From assembly GCF_021532275.1 (NCBI RefSeq), contig NZ_JACBOT010000031.1, positions 1 to 64,000 of the forward strand: a stretch of 64,000 nucleotides of DNA, read 5' to 3'. The position numbers were made by a program, and so were the translations under genes. This document shows, piece by piece, positions 18,488 through 27,171 of this stretch; position 1 is the stretch's first letter, and each line of letters starts with the position of its first letter. The DNA is from Brevibacterium sp. UCMA 11754 (GTDB lineage Bacteria > Actinomycetota > Actinomycetes > Actinomycetales > Brevibacteriaceae). The notes below the pieces were generated by a model, which worked only from the letters and a program-made list of their open reading frames with translations, had not been told where the DNA came from and did not search any database.

Positions 18488-19669
18488 GTGAGAGTAGCGA
18501 TCATTGCAGAGTCCTTCCTCCCCAACATGAATGGGGTCACCCACTCACTCCTTCGCGTCCTCGACCATCTGGCCGACCGCGGCGACGACGTCCTCATCAT
18601 CGCACCGGGCACACGCCGCGACGGACCCAAGGAGGTCGCCGGAGCCCGCATCATCCGTGTTCCATCGATCGCGCTGCCGAAGTATCGTCGGGTCCGTGTG
18701 GCTCCCGGCGGGGTCAGCCGCATCAAACGACTGCTGGAGAACTTCAATCCCGATGTCGTCCACCTCGCCAGCCCCTTCGTGCTCGGCTGGCGCGGCGTCC
18801 TGGCCGCTCAGAGCCTCGATCTGCCGACGGTGGCGATCTATCAGACCGAGGTGCCTGCATATGCCGCGCGGTACGGCATGCACGGTATCGAGACCATGCT
18901 GTGGTCGCATGTGCGCAACATCCATCAGCACGCCTCCCTGACTCTGGCCCCATCGTCGTACACCCTCGATCAGCTGTCCGGACTCGGAGTCGCCGAGGTG
19001 GATCTGTGGGCACGCGGGGTCGACTCCTCCCGCTTCGACCCCAGTCACCGATCAGAGGCCTGGCGCCGGTCCGCAGCTCCCAATGGTGAGAAGATCATCG
19101 GCTACGTCGGTCGGCTCGCGGCCGAGAAGCAGGTTGAGGATCTGGCCGTTCTGGACGATGTGCCCGGCTCGAAGCTCGTCATCGTCGGCGACGGCCCGTG
19201 GCGGGCTCGGCTCGAACGCTCACTGCCGAATGCGCACTTCGCTGGCTTCCTCGGTGGCGATGCCCTGGCCCAGGCGGTGGCGAGCTTCGATGTCATGGTC
19301 GCCCCCGGCGAGCTCGAGACCTTCTGCCAGACCATCCAGGAGGCCATGGCCTCCGAGGTGCCCGTCATCGCCCCCGCTCGAGGCGGCCCGCTGGATCTCG
19401 TCGACTCCTCCCACACCGGGTGGCTCTACAACCCGAAGGATCTGAGCGCGATGCGCGGGCATGTCACGGACCTCCTCGGCGATGAGGCGAAGCGTCGGGC
19501 GTTCGGTGTCGCCGGACGTCATCAGGTGCTCAGCCGCAGCTGGAAGAGCGTGTGCTCACAGCTCATCGGCCACTATTCGCGGGCGATCGAGAACCCGCAC
19601 CCCCAGGTTCTGGGCCGCGGCTTCACCGTGCAGACCGGTGCCGATGTCGAGGATTCCTCAAGCTTCTGA
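18488..19669 (+). CDS. GT4-family glycosyltransferase, probably a GDP-mannose-dependent mannosyltransferase
   Basis: The product is 393 residues with two Rossmann halves. The N-terminus MRVAIIAESFLPNMNGVTHSLLRVLDHL is the acceptor-side motif of the MgtA/PimB-type mannosyltransferases. The C-terminal half has GYVGRLAAEKQVEDL, the VIVGDGPWRARLE segment and the donor-binding PGELETFCQTIQEAMASEVPVIAP motif. Such enzymes mannosylate lipid acceptors at the inner face of the membrane in actinobacteria. The start is GTG, placed by the conserved N-terminus. It is a single-gene unit, divergent from lemA-like/truA. The exact acceptor is not known. Confidence 0.8.
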   Translation: MRVAIIAESFLPNMNGVTHSLLRVLDHLADRGDDVLIIAPGTRRDGPKEVAGARIIRVPSIALPKYRRVRVAPGGVSRIKRLLENFNPDVVHLASPFVLGWRGVLAAQSLDLPTVAIYQTEVPAYAARYGMHGIETMLWSHVRNIHQHASLTLAPSSYTLDQLSGLGVAEVDLWARGVDSSRFDPSHRSEAWRRSAAPNGEKIIGYVGRLAAEKQVEDLAVLDDVPGSKLVIVGDGPWRARLERSLPNAHFAGFLGGDALAQAVASFDVMVAPGELETFCQTIQEAMASEVPVIAPARGGPLDLVDSSHTGWLYNPKDLSAMRGHVTDLLGDEAKRRAFGVAGRHQVLSRSWKSVCSQLIGHYSRAIENPHPQVLGRGFTVQTGADVEDSSSF

Positions 19670-19846
19670 CCCACTGACCACGTCGGACTCCACGGCGAGA
19701 GCTGATCACAGCGTCGAGCGCACACCTTAGCGTCGACAGCGCAGGTTGTAACGTGACCGCTCGGTGCTGATGTGCGCTCTCGATGATGGCGACAGCTCGC
19801 GGGTGCTGGTGGCGAGTTCGCGATCAAGGGTGCCAATGACGGCGTT

Positions 19847-20410
19847 TCAGGTGTGCGCAGTCCATTCGTCGACGGTGAGTACCGTGGCCTGCTTGGGAAA
19901 GACCTTCTCCGTGAGCACCCGGTGCACCTCCTCATCTCGATCTGCACAGGCGTCGGAAAGCACCGTCAGGCGGAAGTCGAGGTCTGCGGCTTGCCGGACG
20001 GTCGAGAGAACCACTCCGCTCGTGGCGACGCCGGTGAGGATGAGTGTGTCGGCACCGTAGCCGCGCAGGAGCACCTCGAGGTCGCTGCCGGTGAAGGCGC
20101 TGATGCGGCGCTTGGTCACGATCGGTTCGCCCTCGTGGCGGCCCAGAGTGTCGTGGATGCTCGTCGATGCGTGGGCCTGGTCGAGATCCCCGTGGGCGGC
20201 GATCTGGGCGAACGACGCGGTCTCCGCGAGCTCCGGATGCCCTTCCCGCAGTGCCACGCGCACCCAGATGACAGGGATGCACTTGTCTCTGGCAGCAACG
20301 ACAGCATCGCGGGCGCGTTCGAGGACGCCGGTCTTGGTGAAGGCCTCATCACCGGCGATGCCGTTCTGGAAGTCCATGGCGAGCAGGACGGGGCGATGGT
20401 TCGCAGCCAT
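19847..20410 (-). CDS. Isochorismatase-like (cysteine hydrolase fold) protein lacking the catalytic Cys
   Basis: The product is 187 residues, typical of the family. Of the Asp-Lys-Cys triad, Asp13 (LLAMDFQNG) and Lys100 (PIVTKRRISAF) are present. The expected Cys position lies in TGVATSGVVLSTVR, where Val133 replaces it. Variants with this TSGVV motif are known in the family, and their activity is unclear to me. The cis-peptide motif region is conserved. The gene is monocistronic: a gap separates it from bioN downstream, and it converges on the glycosyltransferase. Confidence 0.8.
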   Translation of the reverse strand: MAANHRPVLLAMDFQNGIAGDEAFTKTGVLERARDAVVAARDKCIPVIWVRVALREGHPELAETASFAQIAAHGDLDQAHASTSIHDTLGRHEGEPIVTKRRISAFTGSDLEVLLRGYGADTLILTGVATSGVVLSTVRQAADLDFRLTVLSDACADRDEEVHRVLTEKVFPKQATVLTVDEWTAHT

Positions 20411-20546
20411 TGTGTGTCTCCTTCGCGGATCTGCGCGGCAGTCGAAATGCGAACCGACTGCCCTCCTTCGCCGAGGATACTCTTCATCAGGTCAACCGTC
20501 CGAGGATGTTCGGTGGATGACCTTCGAGCGCCCGTTCCAGTGGAGT

Positions 20547-21221
20547 TCAGTCCACGATTCCGCGAGCGTCGAGTGCCCGGCCTGTGTCCTGGGCGTACTT
20601 CACCGAGCGCAGGATCGCGGGGACCACTCTGGCCTTGATGCTCGAGTCGAGGCCGCGGGCTCGGGCAGCACGGTCAGCCTCCCCCAGCAGTCCGGAGATA
20701 TGGGAGATGGCGCGGACCATCAGGCTTGCGGTCAGAGCGATCGTGTCAGGACTGGCGCCGAGGAATCGCAGCGGTGAGACGATCACGGTGAAGGTGTCGA
20801 GCAGCTGCGCCACGGTTGTGGTCAATGTCAGCAGCAGCGCGGCCTGCACACAGGCGAAGACGGTGCCGCCGACGGTGAGGCCGGCGCGCAGCGATCCGAA
20901 GAAGTACTGCATGGCCACCACGATGATGATCAGCACTGCCGCATAGATCCAGGTCTTGAGGAAGTGGTGCGGTCTCAGCCTGGCAGTGAAGCCGAGGATC
21001 ACGAGCACGGCGAACATCGACCAGTTGATGACCGGGTCGCGGAAGATCAGTGCGACGACTCCGATCAGGGCGATGACAGCAAGCTTCACCCCTGGAGCGG
21101 TTCTGTGCAGCCAACCGGGTGTGTGTGCAACCTTCCCGAACAGCTGCGGTCTTGGCTGAATGCCGGCACGGGACCGGCTGCCCGACCGGAACCGGCTGTC
21201 CGACCGGAACCGGCTGCTCAT
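20547..21221 (-). CDS. bioN: ECF transporter transmembrane (T) component for biotin
   Basis: The product is 224 residues with four or five membrane helices (VKLAVIALIGVVALIF, NWSMFAVLVILGF, TWIYAAVLIIIVVAMQYFF, TVFACVQAALLLTLT). It has the coupling-helix signature ASLMVRAISHISGLLGEADRAARARGLD, where the two Ala-Arg-Gly type motifs contact the ATPases. It is the scaffold that links BioM to BioY. It overlaps bioM by four bases. A basic Ser/Arg/Phe repeat (RFRSDSRFRSGSR) opens the protein, so the true start may lie further in. Confidence 0.85.
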   Translation of the reverse strand: MSSRFRSDSRFRSGSRSRAGIQPRPQLFGKVAHTPGWLHRTAPGVKLAVIALIGVVALIFRDPVINWSMFAVLVILGFTARLRPHHFLKTWIYAAVLIIIVVAMQYFFGSLRAGLTVGGTVFACVQAALLLTLTTTVAQLLDTFTVIVSPLRFLGASPDTIALTASLMVRAISHISGLLGEADRAARARGLDSSIKARVVPAILRSVKYAQDTGRALDARGIVD

Positions 21222-21988
21222 GAGGAGTCGCTCATGATCAGCTCACGGTACATTCGGCTCGCTTCGGCGGGGTTCGAGTCGTGGACGATGCGGCCGGAAT
21301 CCACGACCAGGGCTCGGTCGGCCAGCCCGGCGAAGTCGAGGTCGTGGGTCGAGAAGATCACGCGCACGCCTCGGCGGGCGACAAGGTCGGAGAGGAGTTT
21401 CCGCAGCTTCTCCTTGTTGCGCAGGTCCAGCAGCGTGGTCGGCTCGTCGAGGACCAGGATCTGCGGGTCGACAGCCAGAACGGCGGCCAGAGCCACGAGC
21501 TGCCGCTGTCCGCCGGAGAGCTCGTAGACACTGCGTTCAGCCAGGTCAGCGATGCCCAGTTCCTCGAGCACGGCCAGGGCAGCAGCGCGGCGCTCCGCCT
21601 TCGGGACGCGTTTGCGCAGGGAGAGTTCGATGTCTTCGAGCGGGGTCGGCATGACCAGCTGCGCGGCAGGGTCGGTGAAGACGAAGCCCACCCGCGAGCG
21701 GACCTGCTTCGCCTCCTCAGCCGGATCGAGTCCGTCGATGAGAACTCGGCCGGAGTTGGCTGTGACCAGCCCGTTGAACAGCTGCAGCAGCGTGGATTTC
21801 CCGGATCCATTGGCGCCGATGATCGCGACTGTCGGTTCGTCCAGAGTGACGTTGACGTCGGTCAGTATCGGGCGGTAGACATCGCCGGTCGGAGTGTCGT
21901 CGAGAACTCCGACCGAGACCTCGGAGAAGGAGATCTGCTCCGTCGCCGGCCCTGCGGAATCGGGTTCTGGCCTGCGTGCGAAGATCAC
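21218..21988 (-). CDS. bioM: ECF transporter ATPase component for biotin
   Basis: The product is 256 residues with Walker A GANGSGKST, Q-loop region, signature LSGGQRQLVALAAVLA, Walker B ILVLDEPTTLLD and the switch His in FSTHDLDF. It powers biotin uptake with BioN and BioY. It overlaps bioY and bioN by four bases at each end, giving a tightly coupled bioY-bioM-bioN operon. The N-terminal 20 residues (FARRPEPDSAGPATEQI) look like a lineage-specific extension. Confidence 0.88.
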   Translation of the reverse strand: MIFARRPEPDSAGPATEQISFSEVSVGVLDDTPTGDVYRPILTDVNVTLDEPTVAIIGANGSGKSTLLQLFNGLVTANSGRVLIDGLDPAEEAKQVRSRVGFVFTDPAAQLVMPTPLEDIELSLRKRVPKAERRAAALAVLEELGIADLAERSVYELSGGQRQLVALAAVLAVDPQILVLDEPTTLLDLRNKEKLRKLLSDLVARRGVRVIFSTHDLDFAGLADRALVVDSGRIVHDSNPAEASRMYRELIMSDSS

Positions 21989-22728
21989 TGTGCCGCAGTG
22001 CCTTCGGCCGCACCCTCAACGCCGGTTCCTTCGGAGCCAGCACTACCAGAGCCAACACTTGCAGAGCCAGCACCCGCAGTCCGCGCGCTCGGCACCGACG
22101 TCGGGCCACCTCGGCGGCGGAGGACATCGGGGAATGCCCGGTGGATGAGGATCGCGACGGACACGGCGAGGACGTTCTTGATGATGTCGCCGGGCCAGTA
22201 GACGAGGTCGGCGACGGCGGCGACACCCAGGGGCAGGTCGGCGTTGATCGACATCCCGAGGATTCCGAGTGGATGATTGAGCAGCAGACTCGAGCCGAGT
22301 GCCCCGAGGAACAGCGCGACCCACAGCTTCGTTCCACGGAAGCGACGAATGGCCCAGCGGGCGACGAAGCCTGCGGCCAGGGCGTAGAGCGTGAACGAGG
22401 TGATGTAGCCGGCGCTGGGACCGGCGAGCACGCCGATGCCGCCGCTCATGCCGGAGAAGATCGGCAGACCGAGCAGGCCGAGGACGACGTAAAGCAAGAC
22501 GGCCGCTCCGCCGCGCCACGGTCCCAGCACCAGGCCGCAGAGTGCGATGGCGAAGGTCTGCAGGGTGATCGGCACACCGGCCGGGCCCACCGGCACCGGG
22601 GGCATGATTGCGAACGCCGCCAGCAGAGCGGCGAAGACCGCGATCAGCGCGATATCGCCGGCTCTGCCAGCTGAATTCCTCCGCGATCCCCTCGCCGAGG
22701 TGGTGCTGCCGGTGTGCGCGTGTGACAT
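21985..22728 (-). CDS. bioY: Biotin transporter substrate-binding (S) component
   Basis: The product is 247 residues from the ATG at 22728, which has GGAGAA five bases upstream. A GTG further out (22779) would add 17 residues but has no ribosome-binding site. Six membrane helices are visible, with the BioY motif PVPVGPAGVPITLQTFAIALCGLVLGPWRG and GGIGVLAGPSAGYITSF. An Ala/Gly/Ser repeat tail (SAGSEGTGVEGAAEG) follows the last helix. It is the first gene of bioYMN. A BioQ-type operator lies 57-71 bases upstream of the start, so repression by biotin status is expected. Confidence 0.9.
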   Translation of the reverse strand: MSHAHTGSTTSARGSRRNSAGRAGDIALIAVFAALLAAFAIMPPVPVGPAGVPITLQTFAIALCGLVLGPWRGGAAVLLYVVLGLLGLPIFSGMSGGIGVLAGPSAGYITSFTLYALAAGFVARWAIRRFRGTKLWVALFLGALGSSLLLNHPLGILGMSINADLPLGVAAVADLVYWPGDIIKNVLAVSVAILIHRAFPDVLRRRGGPTSVPSARTAGAGSASVGSGSAGSEGTGVEGAAEGTAAQ

Positions 22729-22784
22729 GAGTTCTCCGATGGTGAGGTGGCACCCGAGACTTGTTCGGGCACCACCCACCTTAA

Positions 22785-22799
22785 CTGAACACTGTTCAG
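22785..22799 (-). promoter_or_regulatory. Probable BioQ operator upstream of bioY
   Basis: CTGAACACTGTTCAG is an inverted repeat with a single central base. It fits the TGAAC-N3-GTTCA/GTTAC pattern described for the actinobacterial TetR-type biotin regulator BioQ. It sits in the gap between guaA and bioY. The bioQ gene is not in this window. Confidence 0.65.
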
Positions 22800-22821
22800 G
22801 AGTTGTAGTCGGGGAACAGAA

Positions 22822-24402
22822 TCATTCCCATTCGATGGTGCCCGGAGGCTTGGAGGTGACGTCGAGGACGACCCTGTTGATGTCGTCGACCTCGTTCGTG
22901 ATGCGGTTGGAGATGACCGACAGGACATCGTAGGGAACCCGTGTCCAGTCAGCGGTCATCGCGTCTTCGCTGGAGACCGGGCGCAGCACGACCGGGTGGC
23001 CATAGGTGCGTCCGTCGCCCTGGACTCCCACGGAGCGGACGTCGGCCAGGAGGACGACAGGGCACTGCCAGATCTCTCCGTCGAGGCCGGCCTTGGTCAG
23101 CTCTTCGCGGGCGATGGCATCGGCACGGCGCAGGATGGACAGACGGTCCTCCGTGACCTCGCCGATGATGCGGATTCCCAGTCCGGGGCCGGGGAACGGC
23201 TGGCGGGAGACGATGGCATCCGGGACTCCGAGCTCACGGCCGATGGCGCGGACCTCGTCCTTGAACAGGGCGCGCAGGGGTTCGATGAGTTCGAAGGTGA
23301 TGTCATCGGGCAGCCCGCCCACATTGTGGTGGCTCTTGATGTTCGCAGTCCCGGATCCGCCACCGGATTCGACGACGTCGGGGTAGAGCGTGCCCTGGAC
23401 CAGGAAGCCGATCTCTTCGCCTTCGTCCTTGGCCTCGAGGACGAGGTCGGCCGCGGCTTGTTCGAACGTGCGGATGAACTCGCGGCCGATGATCTTGCGC
23501 TTGGTCTCCGGATCGGTGACGCCGGCGAGTTCGGAGAGGAACTGCTCACGCGCGTCGATGGTGACCAGTCGGACGCCGATCGAGTTCACGTAGTCGTTCT
23601 CAACCTGTTCGCGTTCGTTCTCACGCAGGAGACCGTGGTCGACGAAGACGCAGGTGAGCTGGTCGCCGATGGCCTCGTGAACCAGAGCCGCGGCCACGGA
23701 GGAGTCGACTCCGCCTGAGAGGGCGCAGATGACCTTCTTCGAACCGGCGCGCTGCCGGATCAGTTCGATCTGCTCGTCGATGACCGAAGCATTGGTCCAG
23801 TCGGCGGTGAGACCGGCGACATCGAACAGGAAGTTCTCGAGGATCTGCTGTCCGTACTCGGAGTGAAGGACCTCGGGGTGCCACTGCACACCGGCGAACC
23901 TGCGTGCCGCACACTCGAAGGCGGCGACCGGGGTATCCGGGGTCGATGCGAGCACATCGAAATCAGCGGGCGCCTCGGCGACGGAATCTCCGTGAGACAT
24001 CCAGACCTTGTAGCTGTTCGGGGTCTGGGCCAGCAGCGAACCGGTGCTGGAGACCGTCACCGGGGTCGAACCGTACTCGCGCTTGTCGGTCTTGGCGACC
24101 CGTCCGCCGAGGGTGGTCGACATAAGCTGGAAGCCGTAGCAGATGCCCATGGTGGGCACGCCGAGATCGAAGACAGCGGTGTCGAATCCGGGGGCGCCTT
24201 CGTCGTTGACGCTCGAGGGTCCGCCCGAGAGCACGATGGCGATCGGATTCTTGGCCGCGAACTCCGCGGCCGGTGCGTCATGGGCGATGATCTCGGAATA
24301 CAGTCCGGCCTCGCGGATCCGTCGGGCGATGAGCTGCGCGTACTGCGCACCGAAATCGACCACGAGGACAGGAGGCACCTGTGTGCTCTGGGTTTGCGTC
24401 AT
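22822..24402 (-). CDS. guaA: GMP synthase (glutamine-hydrolysing)
   Basis: GuaA aminates XMP to GMP. The product is 526 residues, the normal length. The class I amidotransferase domain (about 1-200) has the nucleophile Cys88 in GICYGFQLM and the partner His in GVQWHPEV. The ATP-pyrophosphatase domain has the P-loop [14 protein letters not shown] near 233, and the dimerisation domain ends in GTIEWE. It is one of three purine genes in the window (guaA, the guaB3 paralogue, guaB). The DUF3817 gene is 44 bases upstream, so it may be cotranscribed with it. Confidence 0.97.
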   Translation of the reverse strand: MTQTQSTQVPPVLVVDFGAQYAQLIARRIREAGLYSEIIAHDAPAAEFAAKNPIAIVLSGGPSSVNDEGAPGFDTAVFDLGVPTMGICYGFQLMSTTLGGRVAKTDKREYGSTPVTVSSTGSLLAQTPNSYKVWMSHGDSVAEAPADFDVLASTPDTPVAAFECAARRFAGVQWHPEVLHSEYGQQILENFLFDVAGLTADWTNASVIDEQIELIRQRAGSKKVICALSGGVDSSVAAALVHEAIGDQLTCVFVDHGLLRENEREQVENDYVNSIGVRLVTIDAREQFLSELAGVTDPETKRKIIGREFIRTFEQAAADLVLEAKDEGEEIGFLVQGTLYPDVVESGGGSGTANIKSHHNVGGLPDDITFELIEPLRALFKDEVRAIGRELGVPDAIVSRQPFPGPGLGIRIIGEVTEDRLSILRRADAIAREELTKAGLDGEIWQCPVVLLADVRSVGVQGDGRTYGHPVVLRPVSSEDAMTADWTRVPYDVLSVISNRITNEVDDINRVVLDVTSKPPGTIEWE

Positions 24403-24446
24403 GACCCAATTCTAAACACCGGGCACCCAGTGCCCAACTACTGGCC

Positions 24447-24884
24447 TCAGCTCTTGGGAGCGACCACCACGGCCGCTGCCAGCTCGGCTTCGACCTGGCG
24501 GTTGATTCTGCGTTCGAGGATGAACGACATCACCGGAACCACGCCGGCCAGGGCCAAGACGATGTAGTGGCCCAGCGTCCACCGCATCTGCTGGTTGAGC
24601 CAGAAGCAGCCGATGAGGTAGACGACATAGCACCAGCCGTGGCAGATCGCGATCGCGGCGGCCAGGTTGAAGCCGCCGAAGTTCAGCGCCGTCGAGGAAT
24701 CAGCGGCGATGAGGTACTTGTAGATCATCTCGACGGTGAGGATGAGGAGCATCGTTCCCGTGATGATGGCCATCACGCGATAGAACTTCAGGGCGTTGCG
24801 CGCCGAGGTGAAGCGCTTGACACTCCACACATCGCCGTCGTCGAAGTCGGGGCGGGAATCCAGGGACTCGGGTTCTTCGCTCAC
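24447..24884 (-). CDS. DUF3817 small membrane protein
   Basis: The product is 145 residues: an acidic N-terminus, then a KFYRVMAIITGTMLLILTVEMIYKYL helix, a second around AIAICHGWCYVVYLIGCFWL and a third around HYIVLALAGVVPVMSFILERRI. The pattern matches DUF3817, a family found next to purine genes and SURF1-like genes in actinobacteria. No function is established. It starts two bases after the SURF1 stop, so the two are cotranscribed. Confidence 0.8.
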   Translation of the reverse strand: MSEEPESLDSRPDFDDGDVWSVKRFTSARNALKFYRVMAIITGTMLLILTVEMIYKYLIAADSSTALNFGGFNLAAAIAICHGWCYVVYLIGCFWLNQQMRWTLGHYIVLALAGVVPVMSFILERRINRQVEAELAAAVVVAPKS

Positions 24885-24886
24885 GC

Positions 24887-25969
24887 TCAGTTTCCTCCGG
24901 TCGGGGTGGTATTGGTCGAATTGGCGTTGGTGTCGGTCGAGTCGTCGGTCGAGTCGTCGCTGCCGCCTGCTGCAGGTCGGCTGCCTGCTTCGGGTCTGCC
25001 GCGGCGGCGAGGCTTCTTCGCTCCATGTTTGTGGGCGGGAAGCCCGGTCAGTCCCGACATCACCTCGGGATCGATCGAGGCCTGGCCTGCGGACTTGACG
25101 ACAACATACTCGACTCGGTTTGTCGGATCCTGAGAATCAGGGTCGCTGCCGAGCCGGCGGCGCACGAAGTCATCGCGCAGCAGCTGCCACCACATATACA
25201 GGGCCATGACGGCGAAGATCAGCCATTCGATCGCGTAGCCTGCGGACTGCAGATCGAATCCGCCCTCCTCCCGCGTCGTCGTCGGCGGTACGAAGGACAA
25301 TCCGTCGGTCGCGATGGAGGCGGCGTCCCCGGTGGCCTCTTCGGGCATGAGGAAGCCCGAATAGGTCAGAAGGTCGGGGAACAGGTTGATCAGCTGTGAC
25401 GTCGAGACGCTGCGCACCTGCCCCTCGGGCAGCGAGTTGCCGGGCATAGGGCCCTCAACGGGGCCGATCTGTGCCTTCATCTCGACTGGGCCCTCTGCCG
25501 CACGGGACTCCATGGCGGTTTCCTCATCGGTGGTGAAGCCGCGCAGAACCGGAATCGCAATGGTCTTGTCAGAGGCATCGGCGCCGGCCGAATCGCCGAG
25601 GCGGGCATCATCGGGTGCGAACATCGTCACCACCCAGAAGCCCTTGTCCCCATCGAGGACGCGCCCGGGGACGACGACCTGATCGTCCGGGAGCCAGTGT
25701 CCGGACAGGCTCACCCGCTGATCGGCCAGGATGCCCGGCATCGGGGCCTGTGCCTCCATGACGTCATTGAACGGCACGATCTCCTCGACATTCGCCGAAT
25801 CGACGGCATCGTTCTTGTGCTGAGCCCGGTCGACCTGCCATGCGGAGAGTCCGACGAAGCAGGTGACCAGGATGAACACGAAGAGCAGGGACCCCAACCA
25901 CTTGGGGGTCAGCGCCAGGCGGAACAGATCAAACCACCGATCCAGGCTGATAGGGCGAGACGGTGACAT
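24887..25969 (-). CDS. SURF1 family protein (cytochrome oxidase assembly)
   Basis: The product is 360 residues with two membrane helices bracketing an outer domain. The first is WLGSLLFVFILVTCFVGLSAWQVDRAQHK; the second, AGYAIEWLIFAVMALYMWWQLL, carries the typical SURF1 C-terminal motif. Between them lie PVSLSGHW-like and GRVLDGDKGFWVVT segments. SURF1 proteins help insert haem a into cytochrome c oxidase. The last 70 residues are a lineage-specific Asp/Ser/Thr/Asn-rich tail. The first 41 bases overlap the end of the upstream IMP dehydrogenase gene, unusual but the only start that keeps the first helix intact. Confidence 0.85.
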   Translation of the reverse strand: MSPSRPISLDRWFDLFRLALTPKWLGSLLFVFILVTCFVGLSAWQVDRAQHKNDAVDSANVEEIVPFNDVMEAQAPMPGILADQRVSLSGHWLPDDQVVVPGRVLDGDKGFWVVTMFAPDDARLGDSAGADASDKTIAIPVLRGFTTDEETAMESRAAEGPVEMKAQIGPVEGPMPGNSLPEGQVRSVSTSQLINLFPDLLTYSGFLMPEEATGDAASIATDGLSFVPPTTTREEGGFDLQSAGYAIEWLIFAVMALYMWWQLLRDDFVRRRLGSDPDSQDPTNRVEYVVVKSAGQASIDPEVMSGLTGLPAHKHGAKKPRRRGRPEAGSRPAAGGSDDSTDDSTDTNANSTNTTPTGGN

Positions 25970-27062
25970 CCACGCGCTGGAATTCCTTCAGATCGACATA
26001 GCCTGTGGTCGCGAGAGCACGGCGCAGGGCACCGGCGAGGTTGAGTTCGCCGATGGCGGTGCGTCCGGGTCCGAACAGAACCTGTTCGAGACTGCCCACG
26101 GTTCCCAGCTCCACGCGGTGTCCGCGGGGAAGTTCAGGATGATGCGCCTCGGCGCCCCAATGCATTCCGCGGCCCGGGGCCTCGGTCGACCGGGCCAGCG
26201 CGGTGCCGAGCATGACGGCGTCGGCTCCCACGCCGAAGGCCTTGACGATCTCACCGCTGGTGCCCAACCCGCCATCGGCGATGACGTGGACGTAGCGACC
26301 GCCGGATTCATCCATGTAGTCACGCCGAGCGGCGTGGATATCGGCGATCGCGGTGGCCATCGGCGCGTGGAGGCCGAGGGTCTTGCGCGTCGTCGCCGCC
26401 GCTCCTCCGCCGAAGCCGACGAGGACACCGGCAGCACCGGTGCGCATGAGATGCAGTGCCGCCGTGTAGGTTGCGGCGCCGCCGACGATGACTGGCACGT
26501 CGAGTTCGTAGATGAACTGCTTGAGGTTGAGCGGCTCGGACTGCGAGGACACGTGCTCGGCAGAGACCGTGGTGCCGCGGATGACGAAGATGTCGACACC
26601 GGCGTCGATGACGGTCTTGTAGAACTGCTGAGTCCGCTGCGGTGTCAGGGCACCGGCGACGGTGACTCCTGCTTCGCGGATCTGTTCGAGTCGAGAGGTG
26701 ATGAGTTCTGCCTGGATGGGGGCGGAGTAGAGCTCCTGCATCCGTGCGGTCGCCATCTCGGCCGGCAGCTGGGCGATTTCGGCCAGCATCGGAGCGGGAT
26801 CCTCATAGCGGGTCCACAGACCTTCGAGGTCGAGAACACCCAGGCCACCGTGCTTGCCAAGAGCGATCACGGTCTCCGGGGACATGGCGGAGTCCATGGG
26901 TGCACCGATGAATGGGAGATCGAACTTGTAGGCGTCGATCTGCCAGTCCAGCGATACGTCCTCGGGATCTCTGGTGCGCCGAGCAGGGATGACGGCGATA
27001 TCGTCGAGTGAATAGCCGCGACGACCGCGCTTGCCTTTGCCGATTTCGATTTCAGAACTCAC
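25929..27062 (-). CDS. IMP dehydrogenase paralogue, GuaB3 type
   Basis: The product is 377 residues and lacks the CBS pair of GuaB. It begins with GKRGRRGYSLDDIAVIPARRTRDPEDVSLDWQID, typical of the actinobacterial GuaB3 group. The TIM barrel shows FVIRGTTVSAEHVSS, a GGAATYTAALHLMRTGAAGVLVG phosphate loop and HVIADGGLGTSGEIVKAFGVGADAVMLG. The GSxCTTR loop with the catalytic Cys of GuaB is not visible; GFGGGAAATTR occupies that place, so IMP dehydrogenase activity is doubtful. It heads a run with SURF1, DUF3817 and guaA. Confidence 0.85.
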   Translation of the reverse strand: MSSEIEIGKGKRGRRGYSLDDIAVIPARRTRDPEDVSLDWQIDAYKFDLPFIGAPMDSAMSPETVIALGKHGGLGVLDLEGLWTRYEDPAPMLAEIAQLPAEMATARMQELYSAPIQAELITSRLEQIREAGVTVAGALTPQRTQQFYKTVIDAGVDIFVIRGTTVSAEHVSSQSEPLNLKQFIYELDVPVIVGGAATYTAALHLMRTGAAGVLVGFGGGAAATTRKTLGLHAPMATAIADIHAARRDYMDESGGRYVHVIADGGLGTSGEIVKAFGVGADAVMLGTALARSTEAPGRGMHWGAEAHHPELPRGHRVELGTVGSLEQVLFGPGRTAIGELNLAGALRRALATTGYVDLKEFQRVDVTVSPYQPGSVV

Positions 27063-27171
27063 CCGAACAGCTTATCCCACCGCCCTGACGCCGGGGACTC
27101 AGCCCACTATGAGGAACGGTGCGTCTCCCTGGGCAGTACGGCCTCTCAGTACAGTCTCTCAGTACGGTCTC

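Noticed and set aside
25863-27011. Plus-strand open frame opposite the GuaB3-type gene
   Set aside because: Asp/Gly/His-rich antisense translation without recognisable motifs; the minus-strand gene is firmly identified.
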